From an uncultured Shinella sp. (GTDB lineage: Bacteria; Pseudomonadota; Alphaproteobacteria; Rhizobiales; Rhizobiaceae): a DNA stretch of 64,000 bases. The translations under genes and the position numbers were made by a program. The stretch spans positions 1 to 64,000 of the forward strand of contig NZ_CAMLFY010000013.1 of assembly GCF_946479415.1 (NCBI RefSeq), in the 5' to 3' direction. Positions 24,834 through 34,344 of the stretch are shown here, one piece after another. Under the pieces are notes generated by a model that was given only the letters and a program-made list of their open reading frames with translations, had not been told where the DNA came from and did not search any database. The first letter of the stretch is position 1, and the number at the start of each line of letters is the position of its first letter.

Positions 24834-26246
24834 ATGTTCGAACAGTTGGACGCAACGCTGCTTGCCCGCTTCCAGTTTGCCTTCACCGTTTCCTTCCACA
24901 TCGTCTTTCCAGCCTTTTCGATCGGTCTCGCGAGCTACCTCGCCGTGCTGGAGGGGCTGTGGCTCTGGACGAAGGACGAGGTCTATTTCGCGCTCTTCAA
25001 TTTCTGGAAGACGATTTTTGCGCTCGCTTTCGGCATGGGTGTCGTCTCGGGCATCGTCATGTCCTACCAGTTCGGCACGAACTGGAGCGTCTTCTCCGAC
25101 AAGGCCGGGCCGGTCATCGGACCGCTGATGGGTTATGAGGTGATGACCGCTTTCTTCCTGGAGGCGGGTTTCCTCGGCGTCATGCTGTTCGGCCTCAACC
25201 GCGTCGGGCCGAAGCTGCATTTCTTCGCCACGCTCATGGTCGCCCTGGGCACGCTGATCTCGGCCACCTGGATCCTTGCCGCCAATTCCTGGATGCAGAC
25301 GCCCGCCGGCTTTTCCGTGAACGAGGCGGGGCAGTTCGTTCCGACCGACTGGTGGGCGGTGATCTTCAACCCGTCCTTCCCCTATCGCCTCGTACACATG
25401 GTGCTGGCCGCCTATCTCACCACCGCCCTCGTCGTCGGCGCGGTCGGTGCCTATCATCTGCTGCGCGGCGATGCGCCGAAGCGGGCGAAAAAGATGTTCT
25501 CCATGGCCATGTGGATGGCGGCCATCGTCGCCCCCATCCAGATCTTCGCAGGCGACATGCACGGGCTGAACACGCTGGAGCACCAGCCCGTCAAGGTCAT
25601 GGCAATGGAGGGGCACTATCAGAGCCATCCCGACGGCGCGCCGCTCATCCTCTTCGGCCTTCCGAATTCCGCCGAGCAGCGCGTCGATTACGCCATCGAG
25701 ATTCCGAAACTGTCGAGCCTCATCCTCAAACACGATCTCAACGCGCCGCTTGCCGGTCTCGACACGGTGCCGAAGGAATTGCAGCCGCCGGTCGCCGTCG
25801 TCTTCTGGTCCTTCCGCATCATGGTTGCCATCGGCTTTGCCATGCTTGGCCTTGGGCTCTGGTCGCTCTGGTGTCGCTGGCGCGGCACGCTCGGCGAAAA
25901 CCGCTGGCTGCACCGCGCCGCCATCGTCATGGGGCCTGCCGGTTTCGTCGCCGTGCTCGCCGGATGGGTGACGACGGAGGTCGGCCGCCAGCCTTATACG
26001 GTCTATGGCCACCTGCTGACTGCCCAGTCCGTCGCGCCCATCGATGCGCCGGCCGTGGCAACCTCGCTGATCACCTTCATTATCGTCTATTTCCTCGTCT
26101 TCGGCGCCGGCACCTTCTACATCCTGCGTCTGATGGGCCGCTTGCCGCGCGATCCGATGCCCGATCTCGCCGAGGGGCCGCTCCGCTCCGCCGGCATCAC
26201 GCCCGCCGCCGCACTCGACAACGGGAGCCACCATCATGGCGCTTGA
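24834..26246 (+). CDS. cydA: cytochrome bd-type quinol oxidase subunit I (CIO-like)
   Basis: A 470-residue membrane subunit carrying the haems of a bd-type terminal oxidase that oxidises quinol and reduces oxygen. The N-terminal LLARFQFAFTVSFHIVFPAF holds the haem b595/d His. MGYEVMTAFFLEAGFLGVML, AGDMHGLNTLEHQPVK and GWVTTEVGRQPYTVYG are family signatures. The Q-loop is short, the form called cyanide-insensitive oxidase (CioA). AAGGA precedes the ATG at 24834. It overlaps cydB by 11 bases. Confidence 0.93.
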   Translation: MFEQLDATLLARFQFAFTVSFHIVFPAFSIGLASYLAVLEGLWLWTKDEVYFALFNFWKTIFALAFGMGVVSGIVMSYQFGTNWSVFSDKAGPVIGPLMGYEVMTAFFLEAGFLGVMLFGLNRVGPKLHFFATLMVALGTLISATWILAANSWMQTPAGFSVNEAGQFVPTDWWAVIFNPSFPYRLVHMVLAAYLTTALVVGAVGAYHLLRGDAPKRAKKMFSMAMWMAAIVAPIQIFAGDMHGLNTLEHQPVKVMAMEGHYQSHPDGAPLILFGLPNSAEQRVDYAIEIPKLSSLILKHDLNAPLAGLDTVPKELQPPVAVVFWSFRIMVAIGFAMLGLGLWSLWCRWRGTLGENRWLHRAAIVMGPAGFVAVLAGWVTTEVGRQPYTVYGHLLTAQSVAPIDAPAVATSLITFIIVYFLVFGAGTFYILRLMGRLPRDPMPDLAEGPLRSAGITPAAALDNGSHHHGA

Positions 26247-27240
26247 TCTTCCCTTCATCTGGGCGGCCATCATCGCCTTTGCCGTGCTCGCCTATGTCGT
26301 CCTAGACGGTTTCGATCTCGGTGTCGGCATTCTCTTTCCCTTCTTCAAGGAGAAGCACGACCGCGACGTGATGATGAATTCCGTCGCGCCCGTCTGGGAT
26401 GGTAACGAGACCTGGCTGGTGCTGGGCGGCGGGGGCTTGATGGCGGTGTTTCCGCTCGCCTATGCCACCATCCTGCCGGCGCTCTACATGCCGCTGATCC
26501 TCATGCTGCTCGGCCTCATCTTCCGTGGCGTCGCCTTCGAATATCGCTGGCGCACCCGGCGTGGCGAATTCCTCTGGGACATCGCCTTTGCCGGCGGCTC
26601 CATGGTCGCGGCCTTTACGCAGGGCGTGGCGCTCGGCGCGCTGGTGCAGGGTATTCCCGTGGAAAACCGCGCCTATGCCGGCGGCTGGTGGGATTGGCTC
26701 ACACCCTTTTCCATCGCAACCGGGCTTGCGCTCGTCATCGGCTATGCGCTGCTGGGCGCCACCTGGCTGGTGATGAAGACCAGCGGTGACCTTGCCGCCC
26801 GTGCGCGTGGCCATGCCTTGAAGGCCGGCATCGGCACGCTCCTGGCCATGGGCGTTTTCAGCCTGTGGACGCCCTTTCTCGAGCCGCTCTATTTCGAGCG
26901 CTGGTTCGGCTGGCCGACCTTGGTCTTCAGCCTGCTCGTGCCGCTCCTCGTGCTCGGCTGCTTTACGCTTCTGGTGCACGGTCTGAGAACGGAGCACGAT
27001 TCGCGCCCCTTCCTCGCCGCACTTGGCCTTTTCGTGCTCGGCTTCGCCGGCATCGGCATCAGCTTCTACCCCTATATCGTGCCGGCTTCGCTGACGATCT
27101 GGCAGGCGGCGGCCCCCGAGGAGAGCCTCATCTTCCTGCTGGTGGGCGCCATAGTGCTGATCCCCGTCATCCTCGCCTATACCGGCTATGCCTATTGGGT
27201 GTTCCGCGGCAAGGTCGATCCGGAAGAGGGGTATCACTGA
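26236..27240 (+). CDS. cydB: cytochrome bd-type quinol oxidase subunit II
   Basis: A 334-residue subunit with about eight helices. Family motifs are FAVLAYVVLDGFDLGVGIL at the N-terminus, SVAPVWDGNETWLVLGGGGL and LIFRGVAFEYRWR, and the C-terminal Y-Y-V-FRGKV tail is present. It assembles with CydA in the inner membrane. It starts within the cydA 3' end (11-base overlap), and its TGA overlaps the ATG of the tiny third gene by one base. Confidence 0.94.
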   Translation: MALDLPFIWAAIIAFAVLAYVVLDGFDLGVGILFPFFKEKHDRDVMMNSVAPVWDGNETWLVLGGGGLMAVFPLAYATILPALYMPLILMLLGLIFRGVAFEYRWRTRRGEFLWDIAFAGGSMVAAFTQGVALGALVQGIPVENRAYAGGWWDWLTPFSIATGLALVIGYALLGATWLVMKTSGDLAARARGHALKAGIGTLLAMGVFSLWTPFLEPLYFERWFGWPTLVFSLLVPLLVLGCFTLLVHGLRTEHDSRPFLAALGLFVLGFAGIGISFYPYIVPASLTIWQAAAPEESLIFLLVGAIVLIPVILAYTGYAYWVFRGKVDPEEGYH

Positions 27241-27353
27241 TGGCGAAGCCTTCCGTGACGAAGAAGCTCCTGTGGTTCGCCGGGCTTTGGGCGGGTGGTG
27301 TTCTGGCCGTTGCAGGCCTTGGATTAATTATCAAATTAGCGATCGGGACGTGA
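27240..27353 (+). CDS. DUF2474 small subunit of the bd oxidase
   Basis: A 37-residue single-helix membrane protein: a basic N-terminus (AKPSVTKKLLW) and a helix from about residue 12 to 35 with WFAGLWAGG. This is the DUF2474 pattern, the CydX-like small protein of cyanide-insensitive bd oxidases. Its ATG overlaps the cydB stop (TGATG). It is easily missed because of its length. Confidence 0.85.
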   Translation: MAKPSVTKKLLWFAGLWAGGVLAVAGLGLIIKLAIGT

Positions 27354-27412
27354 CATCACGTTACGTGAAAGCATCCAGCTTCGCGCCAGCTTGCTTGCCT
27401 AGGTTCCGCCTC

Positions 27413-27488
27413 GGCCAGCATGCAGGCCCGCAAGCGAAAGACAGGACCGCACCCTCCTTTTGCTTAACCCCCGGGCCTGCATGTGGCC
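27413..27488. repeat. inverted repeat element 1
   Basis: CATGCAGGCCCG (27419-27430) pairs perfectly with CGGGCCTGCATG (27472-27483). The arms extend by GGCCA/TGGCC across a one-base bulge, giving 17 paired bases around a 41-base loop. It directly abuts the second, longer element. Confidence 0.7.
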
Positions 27489-27489
27489 T

Positions 27490-27633
27490 CGGACCGATGA
27501 ACATCCGGTCCATGCCGGCCTGCAAATGGCGCTTTCCCGTGCTTCCGGTGCTCACGTACCAAAGTACGCTGCGCTCCGGGTCCCGCAAAATCACCCTTTT
27601 CGGCACGTCCTGCACCGGATGTTCATCGGTCCG
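27490..27633. repeat. inverted repeat element 2 (RIME-like long palindrome)
   Basis: A perfect 20-bp arm (27490-27509, starting CGGACCGATG) is matched by its reverse complement at 27614-27633. The interior is an imperfect palindrome centred on CGTAC-CAAA-GTACG near 27555-27568, so the whole 144 bp could fold as one long hairpin. Size and place resemble rhizobial intergenic mosaic elements; no coding capacity. Confidence 0.65.
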
Positions 27634-27703
27634 CCCGCGACAGCGAGACGCCTTTCCCCCCGGTCATTCCTCTGCTATCCGGGTCTCGCAAAAGGAGACC
27701 GGA

Positions 27704-28003
27704 ATGGCGAAGACGGCTGAAGACTGCACGACGATGGCGGATATCCGCGAAAACATCGACCGGGTCGACCAGGCGCTGATGGCGCTCTTCGAGGAGCGCT
27801 GGAGCTTCATCCGCCGTGCCGCCGAGATCAAGGCGGGGCTGGGCATTCCCGCCGACGTGCCGGTGCGTGTGAAGGAAGTGCGCGACAACGCCAACCGCAA
27901 TGCTGAGGCGCATGGCCTCGACGGCGATTTCTACGAGGGTATCTGGGCGCAGCTCATCCAGCATGCCATCGCCTATGAGAAGGCCGAGCTCGGCGAAGAC
28001 TAA
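27704..28003 (+). CDS. chorismate mutase, AroQ type
   Basis: A 99-residue all-helical monofunctional chorismate mutase, converting chorismate to prephenate. Active-site residues are in DIRENIDRVDQALMALFEERW, seen here as IRENIDRVDQALM, and in the RRAAEIKAG and VRVKEVRDNA segments. The C-terminal helix has IWAQLIQHAIAYE. An isochorismate-pyruvate lyase activity cannot be excluded. AAAAGGAG seven bases before the ATG sets the start. It ends eight bases before the convergent galE stop. Confidence 0.88.
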   Translation: MAKTAEDCTTMADIRENIDRVDQALMALFEERWSFIRRAAEIKAGLGIPADVPVRVKEVRDNANRNAEAHGLDGDFYEGIWAQLIQHAIAYEKAELGED

Positions 28004-28011
28004 GCGTCGTC

Positions 28012-29004
28012 TCAGATCTGGTTGCGCTTGCCGAGATGCTCTTCCCAATCGAGCGCGGTACGCACGATGAAATCGAGATCGTCATGTTGCGGCTGCCAGT
28101 TCAGTTCCGTCATCGCGATGGAGGGATTGGCGACGATCAGCACGGCATCGCCCGGCCGGCGGCCGGCGATCCTGACCGGGAAATCCTGGCCCGATACCGC
28201 CTTCACCTGCTTTAGCACCTCCAGCACCGAGAAACCCTTGCCATAGCCGCAATTGGCGACGATCGAGCCGCCGCCGGCGCGCATGCGCTGCAGGGCCTTG
28301 AGATGCGCGTTGGCGAGGTCGCTGACATGGATATAGTCGCGGATGCAGGTGCCGTCGGGGGTCGGATAATCCGTGCCGTAGACGTCCATGCCGTCGCGCT
28401 TGCCAAGCGCGGCCTGGCTCGCCACCTTGATGAGGTGGGTGGCGCCCGCGCCGGACTGGCCGGTGCGACCGCGCGGATCGGCGCCGGCGACGTTGAAATA
28501 GCGCAGCGCCGTATAGATGAAGTCATGCGCGGCGGCGGTGTCGCGCAGCATGATCTCCGTCATCAGCTTGGAGGCGCCATAGGGCGATTCCGGACGAAGG
28601 GCGGCGGTCTCCAGCACCGGCTCGGTGCCGTCGGGCGTGCCGTAGACGGCTGCCGTCGAGGAGAAGACGAAATACGGCACCTTGGCCGCCACGGCGGCCG
28701 CGATCAGCGCCCGTGACTTGACGGTGTTGTTCTCATAGTAGGAGAGGGGATCGGCGACCGATTCCGGCACGATGATCGAGCCGGCGAAATGGATGATCGC
28801 GTCGATATTGTTTTCGCTGAAGATGGTGGACAAGAGCGCGGTATCGGCAATGTCGCCCTCATAGAAGCGCGCCTCGGGCGCGACCGCCCAGCGGAAGCCC
28901 GTGGAAAGCCGGTCCAGCACCACCACATCCTCGCCGGCATCGACCAGCGCCCAGACCATATGGCTGCCGATATAACCTGCGCCGCCCGTAACCAGAACCG
29001 CCAT
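28012..29004 (-). CDS. galE: UDP-glucose 4-epimerase
   Basis: A 330-residue SDR enzyme interconverting UDP-glucose and UDP-galactose, used for exopolysaccharide and LPS. The NAD-binding VTGGAGYIGSH is at residues 4-14, the catalytic SSTAAVYG and YGASK (YxxxK) are present, and CIRDYIHVSDLANAH is the GalE signature. Rhizobial exoB encodes the same activity. GGGGGA precedes the ATG. It is divergent from the small ATPase gene. Confidence 0.93.
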   Translation of the reverse strand: MAVLVTGGAGYIGSHMVWALVDAGEDVVVLDRLSTGFRWAVAPEARFYEGDIADTALLSTIFSENNIDAIIHFAGSIIVPESVADPLSYYENNTVKSRALIAAAVAAKVPYFVFSSTAAVYGTPDGTEPVLETAALRPESPYGASKLMTEIMLRDTAAAHDFIYTALRYFNVAGADPRGRTGQSGAGATHLIKVASQAALGKRDGMDVYGTDYPTPDGTCIRDYIHVSDLANAHLKALQRMRAGGGSIVANCGYGKGFSVLEVLKQVKAVSGQDFPVRIAGRRPGDAVLIVANPSIAMTELNWQPQHDDLDFIVRTALDWEEHLGKRNQI

Positions 29005-29107
29005 GCATTCCCCCGAATCGCTCGAATTTCAGGCATATCAGCGCGCCGGCCGACAAGACGCAACCGCAATCGCGCCGGGCTCTTTCCGACATCAGAAAGG
29101 TAACACT

Positions 29108-29635
29108 ATGACGGACCGCTTTATCGTGCTTTCCGGCTGCTCCGGCGGCGGAAAATCGACGCTTCTGGAAGAGTTGCGCCGGCGCGGCCATGCGACGGTC
29201 GAGGAGCCCGGCCGTCGCATCGTGCAGGAGGAACTGGCGAGCGGCGGCACGGCCTTGCCCTGGTTGGATCTCACCGCCTTCGCGCGCCGCGCCATTGCGA
29301 TGGCGCTGGCCGATCGGGAGGCGATGCGCGATCAGACCGGCCTCGTCTTCTTCGATCGCGGCTTGATCGACGCCGCCGCGGCGCTGGAGGCTCAGACAGG
29401 GGAGCCGGTTCTGGCATCGCTCGCCGCGCAGCATCGCTACAACGCGCACGTCTTCCTCACGCCGCCCTGGCCGGACATCTATGTGGGTGATCCGGAACGC
29501 CGTCACGGTTTCGAAGCCGCGCTTGCCGAATATGAGCGGCTTGAAAGGACCTATCCGGCGCTCGGCTACGAGACGGTCATCCTGCCGAAAGTGTCGGTGG
29601 CCGAGCGGGCCGATGTCCTGCTCGCCCGGCTGTGA
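29108..29635 (+). CDS. AAA_28-type small ATPase/kinase-like protein
   Basis: A 175-residue P-loop protein. Walker A is SGCSGGGKSTL at about 8-18, then EEPGRRIVQEEL, a VFFDRGLIDAAAAL segment with the acidic residue typical of nucleoside-kinase-like AAA_28 proteins, and VFLTPPWPDIY near the C-terminus. These proteins are abundant in rhizobia; the substrate is unknown. AGAAAGG precedes the ATG at 29108. Confidence 0.85.
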   Translation: MTDRFIVLSGCSGGGKSTLLEELRRRGHATVEEPGRRIVQEELASGGTALPWLDLTAFARRAIAMALADREAMRDQTGLVFFDRGLIDAAAALEAQTGEPVLASLAAQHRYNAHVFLTPPWPDIYVGDPERRHGFEAALAEYERLERTYPALGYETVILPKVSVAERADVLLARL

Positions 29636-29641
29636 CGGGTT

Positions 29642-30808
29642 TCAGCGTGCCGCAATATAGCGCGCGAGCCGGTCGGCGGCTTCGGCGATCTGCCGGGGAT
29701 CACGCAGGAAGCAGGCGCGCATGAAGAGTTCGCCACCGGGACCGAAGGCCGTGCCCGGCGCCAGGCCGACATTGGTGCGATCGACGATGTCGATTGCGGT
29801 ACGGCGCGAATCCGTCACGCCGTCGATTTTCAGGAAGGCATAGAGCGCGCCATCCGGCTTCAATGTCTCGACACGGTTCGTGGCGATCAGCGCATCGCAG
29901 AACACGTCGCGGTTCTTCGTCGCCTTGTCGATGTTCGCCTGCAAAAAGGCGTCGCCTTCATCCAGCGCCACGATGGCGCCCTGTTGCAGGAACTGCGGTA
30001 CGCCGGAGGTGGAATACTGGACGAGATTTTCCAGCACCTGACCCATTTCCGGTGGCGCGACGATCCAGCCGACACGCCAGCCGGTCATCGACCAGTTCTT
30101 CGAGAAAGAATTGACGAAGACGACCTTGTCACCGTCTTCCATCACATCGAGAAAGGACGGCGCCCTCTCCCCGGCGTAATGATAAAGCGCATAGATCTCG
30201 TCGGCCATGATCCAGAGATCGTGGCGCCGGGCAATCGCGAGAAGGTTCTCGAGGTCTTCCCGCGTTGCCGTCCAGCCGGTCGGATTGGAGGGTGTGTTGA
30301 CGAAGAGAACGCGGGTCTTCGGCGTGATCGCCGCCTCGACACGGTCGAGATCGACCTGCCAGCGCCCGCCGGCAAAATCGAGCGTCACGGCAAGGGGATT
30401 GGCGCCCGAAAGCTCCGCCGCCGCCGCAAAATTCGGCCATGCCGGCGTCAGATAGATCATGTCGTCGCCGGGCGAGACCAGTGCCTCGATGGCAAGCTTG
30501 ATCGCCTGCATGCCGGAGCCGACGACGTAAAAATGCTCCGCCGGCAGCGTTATGCCGAAGCGCCGGGCATAATACCGCGACAGGGCCGCGCGAAGCTCCG
30601 GAATGCCGCGCTGCCATGTATAGAACGTCTCGCCCCGCAACAACGCTTCGGACGCCGCCCGCGCAATGAACTCCGGCGTCGGAAGATCGCCTTCCCCCAC
30701 CCACAGCGGGATCAGCCCCTCACGCCCGCGCGCATAGTTCACGACTTCGACAATGCCGCTTTCGGGCGCACGAAGCGAGCGGGGGCTGAGGTTTTGGGCA
30801 AGGGACAT
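29642..30808 (-). CDS. class I/II pyridoxal-phosphate aminotransferase
   Basis: A 388-residue enzyme of the aspartate-aminotransferase fold. Landmarks are FYTWQRGIPELRAAL, NTPSNPTGWTATRE, the DEIYALY segment, the PLP-lysine motif NSFSKNWSMTGWRVGW and a C-terminal Arg in FMRACFL. The amino donor is not evident from sequence. GGAG lies 12 bases upstream of the ATG. It converges on the small ATPase gene and has no operon partners. Confidence 0.88.
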   Translation of the reverse strand: MSLAQNLSPRSLRAPESGIVEVVNYARGREGLIPLWVGEGDLPTPEFIARAASEALLRGETFYTWQRGIPELRAALSRYYARRFGITLPAEHFYVVGSGMQAIKLAIEALVSPGDDMIYLTPAWPNFAAAAELSGANPLAVTLDFAGGRWQVDLDRVEAAITPKTRVLFVNTPSNPTGWTATREDLENLLAIARRHDLWIMADEIYALYHYAGERAPSFLDVMEDGDKVVFVNSFSKNWSMTGWRVGWIVAPPEMGQVLENLVQYSTSGVPQFLQQGAIVALDEGDAFLQANIDKATKNRDVFCDALIATNRVETLKPDGALYAFLKIDGVTDSRRTAIDIVDRTNVGLAPGTAFGPGGELFMRACFLRDPRQIAEAADRLARYIAAR

Positions 30809-30957
30809 GCAGGGTCACTCCGTCTGATTTTGCCTCCTTGATTTGGAAAGCAGAAAAAGCCTAGCCGGTTTGGCCGGCGCGTTCACGCGAGTTTCTCTGA
30901 CGCGTCCATCGAAATTGGTGATGGAAGAGGCGCCCCATCGCCTGGATCATCACGCCC

Positions 30958-33666
30958 TTAAATCGATTGTCCTGTAATTTCGTCGGCGAGTTGGCTGACC
31001 GCAGGATCGTTTTGTCGCTTTAAGGCCGCCAGGTCCTCCTCGAACCACCATGGCGGATAAATCGATCGGTTTGTTATGGGCCGCGCATGGTAGCGGTAGT
31101 TCTTGATGCGTTCGTCACCGGACAGATAATGCAACCAAACGGCCGCCCTCAGGGGAAGATCCGACGCGACCTCCAATGCCTCCTCGAAGCGTACGAGCCG
31201 CTCGTAGTGGGCGCGATCCTGCGGGGCTGCCTGCCCGATGGGATAATCCAGCATGGCATAGTGCGAACACAGCACGGTCGGCTTTCCGTGCAATCCCAAC
31301 TCGATCGTGGACGTTCCGTTATAGACCAGCCCCATATCGATAAGGGTCATGAGATCCGCCATGTCGAACCAGTCATGCCCGAGTACGGAAACGTTCTCGT
31401 GATGGGGAACGTCGATCAGTTGCGCAAATGTTTCCGTGAGATAGGCGCCGATTTCGTTGCGATGCTCATGTGGATGGGGCTTTACCAACAGCAGCGTTTT
31501 CGAACCTGCGACGGAAGCGACCGTGTGGTTTATCCAATCATACATCGATTTATGGGCGGGACCGCCGTCGACCGGAACGCCGGAATCGCAAACGACCTTG
31601 CCGAAGGCGCATGCGACTTTCCCCCCTGCCGCTCGCCATGCGGCTATTTTTTGTACCACGGCTTCCGCTTCTGCCGGATGCTTCGACCCCACCCGGCGTG
31701 ATCGACGCAGGCGCGTTATGTCCTGCACGCGTTCAAGGATATCCGCGGCCTGTGGTAGAAACCGGCTGTAGTAATTCTCGAACTCCTGCGGGGTTGGAAA
31801 GCTGGGGGACCGCAAGAGCCCCGCTGCCGTCATGTTGCGAACAGCCATGCGGGAGGAGACCGGCTCGGAGAAGTTGGCGAAGTAGTTTTGATAGCCGTTT
31901 GCGCCTTGCGCACAGAAGAAGCGCTCGGGATCACCATTCTTGGCACACCAGGCGTGAACGATAGCGTCGGGTATTCTGGCCTGAAACGTCACCAACATGC
32001 CGGCGGGCAGCCCGACCGTTTGTAGAGCCTTGCGCATTTGCGGCAATACGGTTGCGGTCGATGCGGCCCAAGTGGTTTGTTTGCGGAGATATGTATTCAA
32101 TGCGGGGCAGTCGTATTCAACGCGATATCGACGCTGCTTGATGGCTGCTTCTTCCCATAGGGCCTGGTCGAAGTTGATACCGCCCACCCGGAGATGGCCA
32201 TTGGGAATATCGATGAGCATATCCTGTTCGCGATCGACTTCAATGTCGTTTCGCAACTGTCCCGTGGCACGAATGCAGCCCAGAAAGCAGTCGATTTCGG
32301 GCCGCCCCGTTGGCTCTAGAGGGAAAACGCCTTCCACGAGCGGGATAATCGCCCAGCCGCGCCGCTTGACTTCCTGCATCACCGTAATCGGAAGAAGAGT
32401 CGACAGGTTCGCCGTCATTGGCAACACGAACAGGACCCCCTTTGGGTCCGAAGGTTGTGGAATTTCGGACAAGAGGGCTGCAGCACGCGCTGAAAAGCCG
32501 AGCTGTCCGAGATGGATGACGGCTTTCCAGTGTTCATGTGCATCGGGACGAACGTTGTCCGACAGAAGGTATGCGGCATGGCGGGCCAGGAAGGCATATG
32601 CTTCGGCAAAGCGCCCTTGCCGCTGTAGTATGACCGCAAAAGTGGCGTAACCGATTTTATCCCGGAGCCTTTGCGGCAGATGTTTATGAATATCCTCGGC
32701 GATTTTGTATTCGCCGCATCGTGCGGCCCAGTCAAAGCAGAACCGGACGTCGATGGCAGAAAGTGGGCGGTGCAGATGCGTGGCGATAAGCTGTCGCGAA
32801 GGCTCCGCCCAGCGGTCGTAATCGGCTTTGATCAGGTTGGCGACGATGGGCCAGCGAACAAGGTAGCCGAGTGGGTGGCTCGCAAGCGCATACAGTCCCT
32901 CCGCCAGTTGCTCGGCCTCTGCCGTCAGTCCAATCTTCGCCGTAATATCGAGTGCTGAAATGAGCGGCCACGCGCGCAGGAGGCTGCGTCCTGCGGCGAG
33001 CGATGCAAAGGGTTCCTTCGAGCTGGTTTGCACCATTGAGTAGATTGGCGCGGCCAAGCGGGAGATTTCCGGCGCTATGCTAAGGTAGCATTCACGCGCC
33101 GCTGCGAAGGCGGGGCCATAGTTGGCAATCGGTCTGCGTGCAGTGGCAGACATCGATCGGATTGCCTTCAGCTTGCCAACGAGGGTCTTGGCCTTATTAA
33201 AGCGATTGCGACAATGGGCGATGTGCTCGACGAGTTTTCCCTGCTCAAGCAGCGATTTTCGCTCTATCGCCAGCTTCCGGTCGTCCGCTTCCTCTGCCTT
33301 GGTCTCGACGGTGATCCGATCGACAATCGCCAGCACCTGGTCAAGCCATCGCCGCTGCGATTTGTCTCCAGCTCGCGCCATGGCGGTCCGAATGGCGACG
33401 ACGGCGCCGTCTATATGTCCGTGTTTTGCGTAGACGACAGCGCGTATATAAGTCAGGTAAAGACCGGTCTCGCCGGAGAAGTCTTCCCGGCCGAAGGCTT
33501 CAAACAGGGATGCGCGCCCATCGGCTGAGGCCATCAGCTGCGTAATCGCGAAGGCATCATCATAAGAAGGTGTCCGCGTCCGCTTCTCGGACGCCGCAAC
33601 GCGCTTCAGCAGGTCGAGAACATTCGTCTCACCTGTCTCGGGCGCGAAGTAAGCTGCGTCGGCCAT
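30958..33666 (-). CDS. large glycosyltransferase-like protein with helical-repeat N-terminus (paralogue A)
   Basis: A 902-residue protein. The first 450 residues are helical and TPR-like (for example ILQRQGRFAEAYAFLARHA). The C-terminal half resembles Capsule_synth/GT-B proteins, with CAFGKVVCDS, LLVKPHPHE near 727 and YNGTSTIELGLHGKP near 780. It is a paralogue of the 41500 gene and diverges from pseB. A TPR region plus transferase is the design of flagellin glycosyltransferase FlmG, so transfer of the nonulosonic acid made next door is a reasonable inference. The ATG at 33666 has GGAG at the right distance; a TTG at 33795 would add 43 residues. Confidence 0.75.
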   Translation of the reverse strand: MADAAYFAPETGETNVLDLLKRVAASEKRTRTPSYDDAFAITQLMASADGRASLFEAFGREDFSGETGLYLTYIRAVVYAKHGHIDGAVVAIRTAMARAGDKSQRRWLDQVLAIVDRITVETKAEEADDRKLAIERKSLLEQGKLVEHIAHCRNRFNKAKTLVGKLKAIRSMSATARRPIANYGPAFAAARECYLSIAPEISRLAAPIYSMVQTSSKEPFASLAAGRSLLRAWPLISALDITAKIGLTAEAEQLAEGLYALASHPLGYLVRWPIVANLIKADYDRWAEPSRQLIATHLHRPLSAIDVRFCFDWAARCGEYKIAEDIHKHLPQRLRDKIGYATFAVILQRQGRFAEAYAFLARHAAYLLSDNVRPDAHEHWKAVIHLGQLGFSARAAALLSEIPQPSDPKGVLFVLPMTANLSTLLPITVMQEVKRRGWAIIPLVEGVFPLEPTGRPEIDCFLGCIRATGQLRNDIEVDREQDMLIDIPNGHLRVGGINFDQALWEEAAIKQRRYRVEYDCPALNTYLRKQTTWAASTATVLPQMRKALQTVGLPAGMLVTFQARIPDAIVHAWCAKNGDPERFFCAQGANGYQNYFANFSEPVSSRMAVRNMTAAGLLRSPSFPTPQEFENYYSRFLPQAADILERVQDITRLRRSRRVGSKHPAEAEAVVQKIAAWRAAGGKVACAFGKVVCDSGVPVDGGPAHKSMYDWINHTVASVAGSKTLLLVKPHPHEHRNEIGAYLTETFAQLIDVPHHENVSVLGHDWFDMADLMTLIDMGLVYNGTSTIELGLHGKPTVLCSHYAMLDYPIGQAAPQDRAHYERLVRFEEALEVASDLPLRAAVWLHYLSGDERIKNYRYHARPITNRSIYPPWWFEEDLAALKRQNDPAVSQLADEITGQSI

Positions 33667-34344
33667 ACGGCTCCAATCCTGATCCTCCTCGTAGGCGGTG
33701 GAGGCAACCAAAATATTTTGCGAGCGAATAGAAGTCGCCCGTCTTTCGTATCTCTTTCCGTGGCGTTCTAGCACCTGGGAATGTCCATGGTTCAAAATCC
33801 GTCATCGCCCCTCGCTTAAATCACAAGCGAGAGGAAATGGCGTCATATTTTCGGGCGAATGCCATCACATGCCTACAGGCGTCAAGGTCAAACGCTTGTC
33901 GGGTGCCGGAAGTGCTGGACAGTTTATTTGGTTTTGCAGGTGTCGGGAATTGCAGAATTCCTGGCGCAGGCACGGAAGGCATTGATAGGGGCATGACCGT
34001 TTGTCGGATTGCACGCCCTTGCGGCATGCACTTTCAGGATGCTGGACGAGTACGAAACGGTGTCGTTACAGCGTCTTTGTGGCTGCATTCGGATCGGGGT
34101 CTTGCGCTTGGTGCGGTGGATAAATGCGGCTGGAATCCTCGCGAAGTTCGCTGCGGGCCGGTCTTGCAAAAGAGTAGGAGTTTGCGATAGAGAGCGCTGA
34201 CAATGACACCTGAACTCTTCGTCTTTCCGGAACATTTCCGAACAGATCAAGAGTTTAAAGAATTCCTTCCCTTGTGTGGCGGCGTTCATATCTTTGGTTT
34301 CGGATCAAATCTGCCACAAGTTCAAAGAAGTAGAAACGAGCACT
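33667..34344. other. 678-bp divergent gap before pseB
   Basis: No convincing gene. Short open frames on both strands lack ribosome sites and familiar sequence. The stretch 33667-33795 could encode an N-terminal extension of the leftward transferase from a TTG. The rest is somewhat AT-richer than the flanks and must carry the promoters for the transferase and the pse operon; I could not place them with confidence. Confidence 0.5.

Larger units (their letters stand above)
27354..27703. other. 350-bp gap holding two long inverted repeats
   Basis: No gene is visible. The gap holds the palindromic elements listed at 27413-27488 and 27490-27633, then the ribosome site AAAAGGAG of the chorismate mutase gene. 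Confidence 0.6.

Noticed and set aside
24558..27237. Minus-strand open frames opposite cydA and cydB
   Set aside because: His/Asp/Glu/Arg-rich shadow translations; both cyd subunits are unmistakable on the + strand.
33960..33980. A sigma-54-like GGCAC...GC pattern
   Set aside because: The GG and GC are eight bases apart rather than the required ten.
33837..34289. Short open frames on both strands before pseB
   Set aside because: No ribosome sites, atypical composition and mutual overlap; treated as non-coding.
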